Shown one piece after another: positions 48,290 to 56,246 of a stretch of DNA of 64,000 bases; within the stretch, counting starts at the first letter, position 1; each line of letters starts with the position of its first letter. The translations under genes and the position numbers were made by a program. The notes under the pieces were generated by a model. It was not told where the DNA came from. It searched no databases and saw only the letters and a list, made by a program, of their open reading frames with translations. Source of the DNA: Paenalicyclobacillus ferrooxydans (GTDB taxonomy: Bacteria; Bacillota; Bacilli; Alicyclobacillales; Alicyclobacillaceae); assembly GCF_001399675.1 (NCBI RefSeq), contig NZ_LJCO01000085.1, positions 1-64,000 on the forward strand, read 5' to 3'.

Positions 48290-49091
48290 TTGTGAAATCT
48301 GTCGTGATGAATGCGTTTGTGCAGTCATCGAGGAAACAGGAGAACGTGTCCCGGTCGGAGACATGAAACTGTTTGACTGGTCGGTACATCCACCGGCATT
48401 GAAAAGGCACCATGTTGAATCTTGTCGGTGTGTACCACGAAAGCGTGTTGATAAGGCACTGAAACACAGCCACATCAGCGAGGAGTTTCGTAAACGCACG
48501 TTCGAAACGTTTGAAACGCAAGGGAAGGACAAGCGGATTCAGATGGCTTACCGACTGGCGAAGCGGTACGCGGAGACGTTTGAAGAACGTCGTGGTGAGT
48601 CAAAAAATTGGTTTGGCATCGTAGGTGCTGTGGGCATCGGGAAAACGCATCTGCTCTGTGCGATTGCAAATGCACTACTCTCTCGCGGCATCTTCGTTCG
48701 GTATTTTAACTTCGTGACCGGCTTTAAAGAGATGTTTGCGAAGTATGACCAGGGCGGCCAAGCTGTTGAGGAAATTCGGTGGGAACTAATGACCTGTGAA
48801 GTGCTCATGATTGACGACCTTGCGAAAGGGAAGTTTGACCGTAGGGCCAAATCAGTAGGCATCAACAAGTCTGTTTTTGACGAGATCTACGCGCTGATTG
48901 ATTTTCGGTACGAGAACAACCTGCCAGTGATTTGGTCCAGTGAGATGTACGCAGAACTCGCCTCGGACGGCGTTATCGGTGAGGCCACAGCATCGCGGTT
49001 GTTTGAGCGCAGTTACATCGCTGACATGACTTACAAGGACGGAGAACCGAAGGGGTCACTAAATCACAGACTGCTTGGGTTTGAGGGATAA
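48195..49091 (+). CDS. DnaC/IstB-like helicase loader ATPase
   Basis: A 298-residue AAA+ protein with Walker A GAVGIGKTH (near residue 143), Walker B VLMIDDLAKG and a sensor-like WSSEMYAEL. The N-terminal half has cysteines (CEICRDECVC ... ESCRC) that could bind zinc. It loads the replicative helicase onto the phage origin. ATG 48195 follows GGAGGGGAG within the previous gene. Confidence 0.88.
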   Translation: MEAITGRVLDIQQKIRERKSTSNDLLTEREVDCEICRDECVCAVIEETGERVPVGDMKLFDWSVHPPALKRHHVESCRCVPRKRVDKALKHSHISEEFRKRTFETFETQGKDKRIQMAYRLAKRYAETFEERRGESKNWFGIVGAVGIGKTHLLCAIANALLSRGIFVRYFNFVTGFKEMFAKYDQGGQAVEEIRWELMTCEVLMIDDLAKGKFDRRAKSVGINKSVFDEIYALIDFRYENNLPVIWSSEMYAELASDGVIGEATASRLFERSYIADMTYKDGEPKGSLNHRLLGFEG

Positions 49092-49103
49092 GGAGCGAGT
49101 GAC

Positions 49104-49280
49104 ATGACATTAGCCTTGAAATCAACAATCCAAGGCCACGTAAGCGAAATACGTGACGGCTATGCAGTCGTGCGCGATGGAGACGTGACAGAGGTGTTCA
49201 ACCTGGCGTGGTACCGACTAGACAAGACTGACCGGTCCATGGTTGAGTTGCGCAAGCCGGATGGAGATGGTGCTGCGTGA
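49104..49280 (+). CDS. Small phage protein, unknown
   Basis: A 58-residue protein, MTLALKSTIQGHVSEIRDGY at the start, then a strand-rich body with VFNLAWYRLDK. ATG 49104 follows AAGGAGCGAG. The stop overlaps the next start (GTGA). Function unknown. Confidence 0.6.
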   Translation: MTLALKSTIQGHVSEIRDGYAVVRDGDVTEVFNLAWYRLDKTDRSMVELRKPDGDGAA

Positions 49281-49450
49281 GTGAGTTATACATCGTGTGG
49301 CATCGAACCGAAGGCGGATGGTGGCCTAGTTCTCCGGTGACATCCGACATGGCGCGAGCAATGGTGCGCCAGATAGCCCACAAAACCATCGTCGTTCCTG
49401 CTCCTGTGATGACGGCGAAGGCTTGGGTAGAAAGCGGTGAGGTTGGATGA
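49277..49450 (+). CDS. Small phage protein, unknown
   Basis: A 57-residue protein starting at GTG 49277 inside the previous stop and ending in the next start (ATGA at 49447). Rich in Trp and Val (IVWHRTEGGWWPSSP). The perfect coupling on both sides is the main evidence that it is translated. Confidence 0.6.
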   Translation: MSELYIVWHRTEGGWWPSSPVTSDMARAMVRQIAHKTIVVPAPVMTAKAWVESGEVG

Positions 49451-49704
49451 AAGTCACAATTGAAACAAGCGGGCAGAAGTATTCGGTCACCTTAGAAATG
49501 GACGATAAGACGTATGTGGCAAATCATGAACTGACATCTTACGGCGCCCACCAAATCGGAGGTGTGAACTTTGACGAGCAAGACTTTGACCGCGAACTCG
49601 AATACATCATGTCGGACATTGAAAGTCAGGCTTATGAATTAGCGTATTACGATGCTGAGACGCGAGAGCGCTCTGAATCCGACGAGGACGGTGACGACGA
49701 ATGA
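49447..49704 (+). CDS. Small acidic phage protein, unknown
   Basis: An 85-residue protein, strand-rich at the N-terminus (KVTIETSGQKYSVTLEMDD) with a highly acidic end (ESDEDGDDE). Coupled to both neighbours by ATGA overlaps. Function unknown. Confidence 0.65.
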   Translation: MKVTIETSGQKYSVTLEMDDKTYVANHELTSYGAHQIGGVNFDEQDFDRELEYIMSDIESQAYELAYYDAETRERSESDEDGDDE

Positions 49705-49937
49705 CCGACAGTGTTATTGCTAAGCCTGTCATCGACGACATCGAGGCAGCAGGATACAAGGTGTTGACGAGAGCTGAGTATGCGGGTCTACAGCGGTTGT
49801 ATGAGGCCGTGAAAAACTGGCGGTATGGGCTGATAGACAAACAAACCAAAGGGGATGTTGGAAGCATCGCGGCTGCCTACCCTGCAATTTACCGATTGGC
49901 AACCACCTTTGATGAACTGGAGGCGATGAACACATGA
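49701..49937 (+). CDS. Small phage protein, unknown
   Basis: A 78-residue helical protein (AEYAGLQRLYEAVKNWRYGL). ATG 49701 overlaps the previous stop and its own stop overlaps the next start. No family recognised. Confidence 0.6.
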   Translation: MTDSVIAKPVIDDIEAAGYKVLTRAEYAGLQRLYEAVKNWRYGLIDKQTKGDVGSIAAAYPAIYRLATTFDELEAMNT

Positions 49938-50389
49938 AGCTTCATTATCTCAACTCAGCGGACAAGCAGGCAATCACAATGATGACTGCCTGCGCGGGAT
50001 TTCTTGAACAGTCACTCGAGGGCATCCGCCACGTTCCAAAGGCTGCCCAGTCTGACATGAAGCGCGCCAAGTCGTTCGCCTGGAAGGCGGTACAGGCGAC
50101 GTTGAAACCACTCGATGACAAGACGAAGCGACAGCTGCTCAACATCATTAAGGATGTCGATATCGGCATCGTGAGCAAGAAGGACGTGCAAGCGTGGAAG
50201 CAGTCAACCGACATGTACATCGGAGGCAAGGAGTTTGTGCATCGGATGGCTGAAATTACGATGGAGGCCAAATGTGCGAGTTGTGATGGAGCCTGTCGTG
50301 ACACTTGTCCGCTCTATGAGAGCTACGTGCACTTCGATGTACCACAGTTTGACCCGAATCATCGCAATTGCCCGTATTCCATGGTGTGA
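49934..50389 (+). CDS. Phage protein with C-terminal cysteine cluster (DUF5651-like)
   Basis: A 151-residue protein: helical N-terminal 110 residues, then CASCDGACRDTCPLYES and a final NCPY, a likely zinc or Fe-S type cysteine cluster. The layout recalls DUF5651-type phage proteins, but this is a weak match from memory. Starts by ATGA overlap. Confidence 0.6.
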   Translation: MKLHYLNSADKQAITMMTACAGFLEQSLEGIRHVPKAAQSDMKRAKSFAWKAVQATLKPLDDKTKRQLLNIIKDVDIGIVSKKDVQAWKQSTDMYIGGKEFVHRMAEITMEAKCASCDGACRDTCPLYESYVHFDVPQFDPNHRNCPYSMV

Positions 50390-50397
50390 GGTGGTAC

Positions 50398-50697
50398 ATG
50401 ATGAAATGGTCAGAAATGTCTCCCGGACAACGCAATGCGCTAGTTGCAGAAAGGATTTTCGGCCACAAAGTAGACACCGCAACCGTGCGCTGGTTTACGT
50501 CCAAAATATCGGCTGCGTGGGAAGTGGTCACACTCATGCGTTCCGAGATGTACGACTTCACGTTAGACAGTGACGATGATACATGGATTGCGATCTTTCG
50601 ACGCATGGGCGACAAGCAATACAAAGCCATTGCACAGACTGCACCCGAGGCCATCTGCTTGGCTGCTCTAGCGGTGATGGGGGTGCAAGTGCTATGA
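50398..50697 (+). CDS. Phage ABA-sandwich-type protein
   Basis: A 99-residue protein. RNALVAERIFGHKV, FTSKISAAWEVVTLM and APEAICLAALAVMG follow the pattern of the small phage ABA-sandwich domain family, common in Firmicute phage early regions and of unknown function. ATG 50398 (or 50401) follows GAGGTGG. The stop overlaps the recU start. Confidence 0.7.
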   Translation: MMKWSEMSPGQRNALVAERIFGHKVDTATVRWFTSKISAAWEVVTLMRSEMYDFTLDSDDDTWIAIFRRMGDKQYKAIAQTAPEAICLAALAVMGVQVL

Positions 50698-51218
50698 ACC
50701 AGGGCAATCGAGGCATGGAGCTCGAGCAGCTCATCAACTTCGCCAATCAGCAGTATATGGCCAAGGGGATTGCAGTCGTGGGTAAACTGCCAACCCCTGT
50801 GAAAATCATGAAGACGCAGGGCACAAGGATTACTGCAGCCTTCCTGGAGGCAAAAAGCACGGTTGACTACTCAGGAGTTTACCGGGGCCGTGCACTCTAC
50901 TTCGACGCGAAAATGACGAAAGAGAAGACACGGTTCCCGCTGGACAACATTCATGAGCACCAGGTGGAGCACCTACGGGCCTGCGCAATGCAGGGGGCAG
51001 TGACATTTCTCATTGTCGAGTTTACGCAGCTACGCAAGACCTACTACGTGCCCGGGAAACTGGTTATCGATACCTGGGACAAAGGTGTGAATGGTGGACG
51101 CAAGTCAGTGCCGTACGACGACATCGAGCGCTTGTGCTTTCCACTAGCCTCCGGACGCGGCGTGGTCTTGGACTATCTGGCTGTAGTGGACAAGTTGCTA
51201 GAGCAGCAGACGGCCTAA
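50694..51218 (+). CDS. recU: RecU-family Holliday junction resolvase
   Basis: A 174-residue RecU. The N-terminal NQGNRGMELEQLINFANQQY and the nuclease core (STVDYSGVYRGRALYFDAKM, then LDNIHEHQVEHLR) hold the Asp, Glu and Lys of the metal-dependent site. It resolves recombination junctions before packaging. ATG 50694 overlaps the previous stop. RecU is limited to Firmicutes and their phages, supporting the host assignment. Confidence 0.93.
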   Translation: MNQGNRGMELEQLINFANQQYMAKGIAVVGKLPTPVKIMKTQGTRITAAFLEAKSTVDYSGVYRGRALYFDAKMTKEKTRFPLDNIHEHQVEHLRACAMQGAVTFLIVEFTQLRKTYYVPGKLVIDTWDKGVNGGRKSVPYDDIERLCFPLASGRGVVLDYLAVVDKLLEQQTA

Positions 51219-51237
51219 TAACGAGAGGAGCATGGTG

Positions 51238-51579
51238 ATGGCGGCGATACAAGCAGACTTTATGGTGGAACTATTCGGTGAGGAGACTGTTGTTCGTCGC
51301 CGAACCATGCAAGTGACTCGATATAGCCCGGATATCCTTGCTCGGTATCGTGGACTGGCTGACATCGACCCGATGGAGTACAAGAGTTACTTTCCGAAGA
51401 ACGGCAGAGCGTGGTCGGCGTCTGACACAAAGTACCTTCTTGACTGGTGGGGCAAGGATGATGTGCTGAGTCTGTCGTATGCTCTCGGACGGACTCCCTG
51501 GAATCTGCAGAGGCAGATTTGCAAGTTACGGCGCCACGGGATAGAGGGAATTCCATACTTGAGGGAACAGCATGTTTGA
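51238..51579 (+). CDS. Probable DNA-binding phage protein, last gene of the early region
   Basis: About 113 residues. The C-terminal half (NGRAWSASDTKYLLDWWGKD, then LSYALGRTPWNLQRQICKLR) looks like a SANT/Myb-type or sigma-4-like HTH. Its place before a terminator and the late genes suggests an early-to-late regulator. ATG 51238 is seven bases after GAGAGGAG. ATG 51232 is also in frame. Confidence 0.58.
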   Translation: MAAIQADFMVELFGEETVVRRRTMQVTRYSPDILARYRGLADIDPMEYKSYFPKNGRAWSASDTKYLLDWWGKDDVLSLSYALGRTPWNLQRQICKLRRHGIEGIPYLREQHV

Positions 51580-51587
51580 TAACACCC

Positions 51588-51622
51588 CAGTGACGTGTAA
51601 ACTGCGTCGCTGTCTTTTTTTT
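51588..51622 (+). terminator. Terminator between early and late phage regions
   Basis: CAGTGACG (51588-51595) pairs with CGTCGCTG (51605-51612) with one G-T pair, followed by C and eight T. It marks the end of the early/replication operon. Confidence 0.88.
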
Positions 51623-51654
51623 GTCCGCTACCTTTGTTTCAGAGGGGTGGTCGA

Positions 51655-51804
51655 ATGAGCCCAAAGAAACGACCGTGCCAGACTGGACACAAATGTGAAT
51701 GGGGACGAAAAGAAAGCGAGACTCGAGTCATCTGTAGCGTGCCGAAGTGTGTGAAGGTTGTCAGTCGTAGCGGACATATCGAGGACAAATTGCTGAAAAA
51801 GTAG
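51655..51804 (+). CDS. Small zinc-ribbon-like protein
   Basis: A 49-residue basic protein with four Cys in two pairs (PCQTGHKCEW and CSVPKCVKV), a minimal zinc ribbon. ATG 51655 follows AGAGGGGTGG. It is the first gene after the terminator and sits just before the terminase, where small HNH or zinc proteins are common. Confidence 0.6.
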   Translation: MSPKKRPCQTGHKCEWGRKESETRVICSVPKCVKVVSRSGHIEDKLLKK

Positions 51805-51818
51805 CGAGGTGAGAAGCA

Positions 51819-52346
51819 GTGGCAGGATTGACGCGTAAGCAACAGGTCTTCGTGCATGAATACCTAGTGGACATGAATGCCACGCAGGCTGCCATTCGCG
51901 CTGGTTTCAGTGAGAAGACCGCGTATTCACAAGGCTCACGCATGTTGAAAAATGTTGAGATTCAAGCGGCTCTGGAAGAAGCTTGGCGCGACAAGATTCG
52001 TCGAGCAGATATCAATGCTGATGACGTCTTGCGTCTGATAACTCGCGCTGCGTTTGCGGACATTCGTCAGTTCGTTGAATGGGACAACGAGGAACAAGGC
52101 TTTCGAGTTCGGTCTGCAGATTCTATCGACGGCCAACTCGTTTCTGAAGTAAGCGAGGAAGTTCGTGAAACGCTAATGGGTCCAATCACAACGCGGAAGC
52201 TCAAGCTCGTGAGCAAAGAGTCGATGATTGGATTGCTTGCCAAGCATTTCGGCCTGACAGATACGAAGCTGAATGTGAACATTACCACATCTCTCGCGGA
52301 TGTGCTTTCGGAAGCCTGGAACATGGAGCAGGGTGATAATACATGA
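51819..52346 (+). CDS. terS: Terminase small subunit
   Basis: A 175-residue protein. The N-terminal HTH (TRKQQVFVHEYLVDMNATQA and SEKTAYSQGSRML) is typical of the phage terminase small subunit family, which recognises the packaging site. GTG 51819 follows GAGGTGAG. The stop overlaps the large subunit start. Confidence 0.9.
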   Translation: MAGLTRKQQVFVHEYLVDMNATQAAIRAGFSEKTAYSQGSRMLKNVEIQAALEEAWRDKIRRADINADDVLRLITRAAFADIRQFVEWDNEEQGFRVRSADSIDGQLVSEVSEEVRETLMGPITTRKLKLVSKESMIGLLAKHFGLTDTKLNVNITTSLADVLSEAWNMEQGDNT

Positions 52347-53827
52347 CTGTCAGCACCCAACAAGACATGAAGAAGCTCGCCATCGGCATGCGGCGATACA
52401 TCCGCGACCCGGTGGCGTTTGTTCGTGAGGTACTCAGTGCTGAACCCGATGAGTGGCAAATTGAAGCGCTAACCGCACTCGTTGACCGAGGGCGCCTCGC
52501 AGTTCGCGCGGGTCATGGAGTTGGCAAGTCTGCATTTGAAGCCTGGGCAATCCTCTGGTTCTTGTTCACGCGGCCGTTCCCAAAGGTGGTTGCTACTGCA
52601 CCGAGCAAGCAGCAGCTCATCGATATTCTGTGGCCTGAGCTTGCTAAATGGATGCAGACGTCTTCAGTGCTTGAGACGTATTTTGAGTGGCAGAAGACGC
52701 GTATCATCATGGTCCAGTCCCCAGAACGTTGGTGGGCATCTGCACGAACGGCCACACGTCCTGATAACTTCGCCGGCATCCACGAAGAGCATGTCCTTAT
52801 CGTTTGCGACGAGGCAAGTGGCATCAGCGACAAGATATACGAAGTCGCAGAAGGTGCGCTGACAACGCCAGACGCAAAGCTCATCTTGTGCGGAAACCCG
52901 ACGCAGCTGTCTGGCGAGTTTTACGAGGCCTTCCATCGTCGCAGACATCTGTATCACCCAATGCACGTGTCTTGCCTGGATAGTCCTCGAGTCACGCGTG
53001 AGTACATCGACAACCTGAAGCAGAAGTACGGCGAACATTCGCAAGTCTACAAGGTACGCGTCAAAGGAGACTTCCCGGATTCGGAGCCGGATGTGTTCAT
53101 TCCGCTGCCCCTCGTTGAACAGGCGACAATGCGTGACGTGTGTGAGTATGACGAACGGACTGATGCACAAGGGCGCGTGATTGAACGCATACCACTGCTG
53201 GAAGGCCAGCCGATACAGCTAGGCGTTGACCCAGCGCGCATGGGCGGCGATGAGATCGTCATCTATCCGCGTGTTGGTGCGTACGTGTTCGAGCCGTTGG
53301 TGTTTCACAACCTTAAGACGACAGAGCTATCCGGACGAATTATCCAACTCGGACGTGATCTCATGGAACGCTGGCGTAGACCGGACATCACAGTGGTCAT
53401 TGACATGGGTGCGATGGGCTCCGGCGTACACGACGAGGTTGCTGATGTGGTGGGTAAATCAACATTCCCAGGGCAGTGGAACATCGTGCCGTTTAACTTC
53501 GGTGGCGCTGGTGACGAAGACTGTGACGATGCCGCCACAATCGCTTATAAGACTGCACGCGATAAGTTGCCTGAGTTGCACATTCCGAACGATGACCGAA
53601 CCATCGGGCAGCTGACCACGCGGAAATACAACGTCACTTGGAAGGGTGGCAAGTTCAAGATTGAGTCCAAGGACGATTACAAGAAGCGCCATGCGGAAGA
53701 AGGAAGTCCTGACCGCGCCGATGCGTTCGTGCTGTGCTTGTATGATGCGGGTATAAACATCCGGAACGAAGTGCAAACCGTGAAGTCGAAACCGGCAACT
53801 GCTGGGCTTCGCCAGAAGCGGTTTTAG
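52343..53827 (+). CDS. terL: Terminase large subunit
   Basis: A 494-residue packaging motor. ATPase domain with Walker A GHGVGKS (near residue 57) and Walker B VLIVCDEASG, motif III CGNPTQLSGEFY. The C-terminal nuclease domain has LGVDPARMGGDE and a late Asp in DRADAFVLCL. It cuts and pumps phage DNA into the prohead with TerS and the portal. Confidence 0.94.
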   Translation: MTVSTQQDMKKLAIGMRRYIRDPVAFVREVLSAEPDEWQIEALTALVDRGRLAVRAGHGVGKSAFEAWAILWFLFTRPFPKVVATAPSKQQLIDILWPELAKWMQTSSVLETYFEWQKTRIIMVQSPERWWASARTATRPDNFAGIHEEHVLIVCDEASGISDKIYEVAEGALTTPDAKLILCGNPTQLSGEFYEAFHRRRHLYHPMHVSCLDSPRVTREYIDNLKQKYGEHSQVYKVRVKGDFPDSEPDVFIPLPLVEQATMRDVCEYDERTDAQGRVIERIPLLEGQPIQLGVDPARMGGDEIVIYPRVGAYVFEPLVFHNLKTTELSGRIIQLGRDLMERWRRPDITVVIDMGAMGSGVHDEVADVVGKSTFPGQWNIVPFNFGGAGDEDCDDAATIAYKTARDKLPELHIPNDDRTIGQLTTRKYNVTWKGGKFKIESKDDYKKRHAEEGSPDRADAFVLCLYDAGINIRNEVQTVKSKPATAGLRQKRF

Positions 53828-53842
53828 GAAGGTGGCAATCCT

Positions 53843-56182
53843 ATGGGTGTAAAAGATGCGTGGAAAGCGTTACGCGGTGGAAAGGCTGAAACGCCGGTTG
53901 TGCCGCGCAAAATGAGTGGTGAGATTGGGTACACTGGCAACCTCATATTCAGTGGCTTGCCGATGGATGAATATAATCCGGATTTGGCGTTTCCTCAGTC
54001 TGTACAGGTGTACGACCAGATGCGGCGGTCTGACGGGCAGGTTGCGGGCGTCTTGAATGCAATGAAACTTCCAATCCGCAGCGCGAAATGGTACGTCGAA
54101 CCTGACGATGACGCGAAGGACAAGGGATTGGCAGAAAAGATTGCTGAGTTCGTTGAGTGGAACTTGCTAGGGGGTGGAATGAAGTTCAGTTGGGACGACC
54201 ATCTTCGTGAAGCTCTGCTGATGCTCGACTTCGGCTTCAGCATGTTTGAGAAGGTATTTCGCTTCGATGAGTACGAAGGTAAGCCTGTTATTGTGCTCGA
54301 CAAGTATGCGCCGCGTGTAGCGCCTAGCATATGGCGTTTTCCGCAGGATGAGAAGACTGGCGCCATCATTGCGGTTCAGCAGCTGAATGTTTATACCGGC
54401 GAATTCTACGACATCCCGCTGTCAAAGTCGCGGCTTTACACATATCAGCGCGAAGGAGACAATCCAATCGGCATCAGTGCTCTACGTGCTGCATACAAGC
54501 ACTGGTATATCAAAGACGCTCTGTATCGTATCGTTGCAGTCGGCGTGGAAAAAGGGCTGATTGGTACACCTTACGCGACACTACCCAAAGGCACATCAGA
54601 CACGGACCGAACAAGAATACTTGAGACACTCACAGCTATGCGTGTGGCAGAAGAAGCAGGCGCGACGTTTCCCGAAGGTGTCACTGTTTCGATCCTTGAG
54701 GGCAAGAGTAATGCCGTGAACGCGATGCCTTTCATCGAGCACATGGACACGCAAATCGCTCGCTCAATGCTTGCTCAGTTCATTAACCTGGGCACGATGA
54801 GCAGTGCCTCTGGCGGTTCGTATGCACTCGGTAACACGATGGTCGGCATGTTCGTCATGGGCCTTGAGGCTATTGCAGGCTATATTGCCGGTGAGGTGCA
54901 GAAGGACATCGAGCAGCTCGTGGAGTGGAACTTTGGCAAAGATGCACCCGTGCCAATCCTCAAACACGGGTCTATCAACATCGACAGTGTTACGGACCGG
55001 ATGACGGCCATTGCCGCACTTGGTTCAGGCCACTTGCTCAATCCAGACGAAAGCCTAGAGAATGCTCTGCGTGGCATGATGGGCATTCCGCCGATCCCTG
55101 AAGCTGCACTTGCTAATCAGCGTAGTTTGCCCCAAACAAACTATGTACCGCCGATTGTGCCTGATACGCGTCTTACACCTGCACAGATACGTCAGATTCA
55201 GCAACAACAGCAAACTATCGGTGAGTCTACTAAGGGACTGCTTGCACAAGGTGGTGGCACACAAGGCAAGCAACAAATGTCAGATGACGAAAGCGGCTTG
55301 ACGTTTGCCGATACATCGCAGGGCGGAACGGCACAGACTCAGAATGGTACATACAGCCGTCCATTAACCCAATACGAGCAACAGGTAGACGTGAAGGCTA
55401 TCGAGGCGTACTGGATTGCTGCTGAGGGAGCTATGTTGATCGAACTCAGGCACCAAATGCACAAGGTTGCCGACGGGGTGTACAAGCACATGGAGCAAGT
55501 CCTTACCGGTTTAACACTCCAGTCGGCAATGAAAAAGGTAGCTACGCTCAAAGTCAGTGACGTGGCTGCTTATGAGGATGCCATTGTCACACAGCTAGAG
55601 CGAGTGGCTGAGCACGGTATGCGAACTGTTGCAAAGGAACTTACTAGGCCTGGTGTCCCGAAGGAGTTGCCAAAGGATATCAAAGCCGCATTCGAGGCGA
55701 AGGCAAAGACACTTACATCAATCCAGACCGGAAAGCTAGTGAACGCTGTCCAGCTGGCAGCGCTACAATCCCTCGAGAGGCCAATGGCAGGTGACAACGT
55801 TAACGGTGATATTCGACGAGCGATTGCGGCCGCCAAGGAAGCAGGTACGCAATACATCGAAGGGAACGACCTCAAGCTGTCAGCCAACGTCAGCGTCGGT
55901 GAGGCGCTCAATATCGGGCGTGGTTCGGAAGCACGGGATAAAGGCGTCCAAGGCGCGCAATGGAGTGCGCTCCTGGATAACAAGACGTGTCCGCTCTGTG
56001 CTAGTTTGGACGGCAAAACCATCAGCGTAGATAATCCGGATTTTGATGTGTTCAGGCCACCGTTACACTTTAATTGCAGATGCTTCTTGATTTACATCGG
56101 GTCCGACCAGACACATGTCAAATTCAATTGGACCACTCCGGATCCAACGCTCGTAAAGCACTATGGCGGGTTCGTCTCCTAA
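53843..56182 (+). CDS. Portal protein (DUF935, Mu gp29-like) fused to a MuF head domain
   Basis: A 779-residue fusion. Residues 1 to about 430 form a DUF935-type portal (MKLPIRSAKWYVEPDDD, SMFEKVFRFDEYEG, GGSYALGNTMVGMFV). A Gln/Pro-rich linker follows. Residues about 520-779 hold a MuF/SPP1 gp7-type domain ending in CPLCASLDGKTIS and PPLHFNCRCFLIYI. In Mu the two functions are separate genes. A terminator-like hairpin follows at 56189. ATG 53843 follows GGAAGGTGG. Confidence 0.88.
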   Translation: MGVKDAWKALRGGKAETPVVPRKMSGEIGYTGNLIFSGLPMDEYNPDLAFPQSVQVYDQMRRSDGQVAGVLNAMKLPIRSAKWYVEPDDDAKDKGLAEKIAEFVEWNLLGGGMKFSWDDHLREALLMLDFGFSMFEKVFRFDEYEGKPVIVLDKYAPRVAPSIWRFPQDEKTGAIIAVQQLNVYTGEFYDIPLSKSRLYTYQREGDNPIGISALRAAYKHWYIKDALYRIVAVGVEKGLIGTPYATLPKGTSDTDRTRILETLTAMRVAEEAGATFPEGVTVSILEGKSNAVNAMPFIEHMDTQIARSMLAQFINLGTMSSASGGSYALGNTMVGMFVMGLEAIAGYIAGEVQKDIEQLVEWNFGKDAPVPILKHGSINIDSVTDRMTAIAALGSGHLLNPDESLENALRGMMGIPPIPEAALANQRSLPQTNYVPPIVPDTRLTPAQIRQIQQQQQTIGESTKGLLAQGGGTQGKQQMSDDESGLTFADTSQGGTAQTQNGTYSRPLTQYEQQVDVKAIEAYWIAAEGAMLIELRHQMHKVADGVYKHMEQVLTGLTLQSAMKKVATLKVSDVAAYEDAIVTQLERVAEHGMRTVAKELTRPGVPKELPKDIKAAFEAKAKTLTSIQTGKLVNAVQLAALQSLERPMAGDNVNGDIRRAIAAAKEAGTQYIEGNDLKLSANVSVGEALNIGRGSEARDKGVQGAQWSALLDNKTCPLCASLDGKTISVDNPDFDVFRPPLHFNCRCFLIYIGSDQTHVKFNWTTPDPTLVKHYGGFVS

Positions 56183-56188
56183 GTACGC

Positions 56189-56220
56189 AGCGTCGCTACT
56201 ATAGCGGCGCTCTTTTATTC
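56189..56220 (+). terminator. Hairpin after the portal gene
   Basis: AGCGTCGCTA-CTA-TAGCGGCGCT (10 pairs, one G-T) followed by CTTTTATTC. It lies between portal and protease genes and may tune their expression rather than end the operon. Confidence 0.7.
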
Positions 56221-56246
56221 TGTCGATGACTGAGGAGGTGTCCAGA

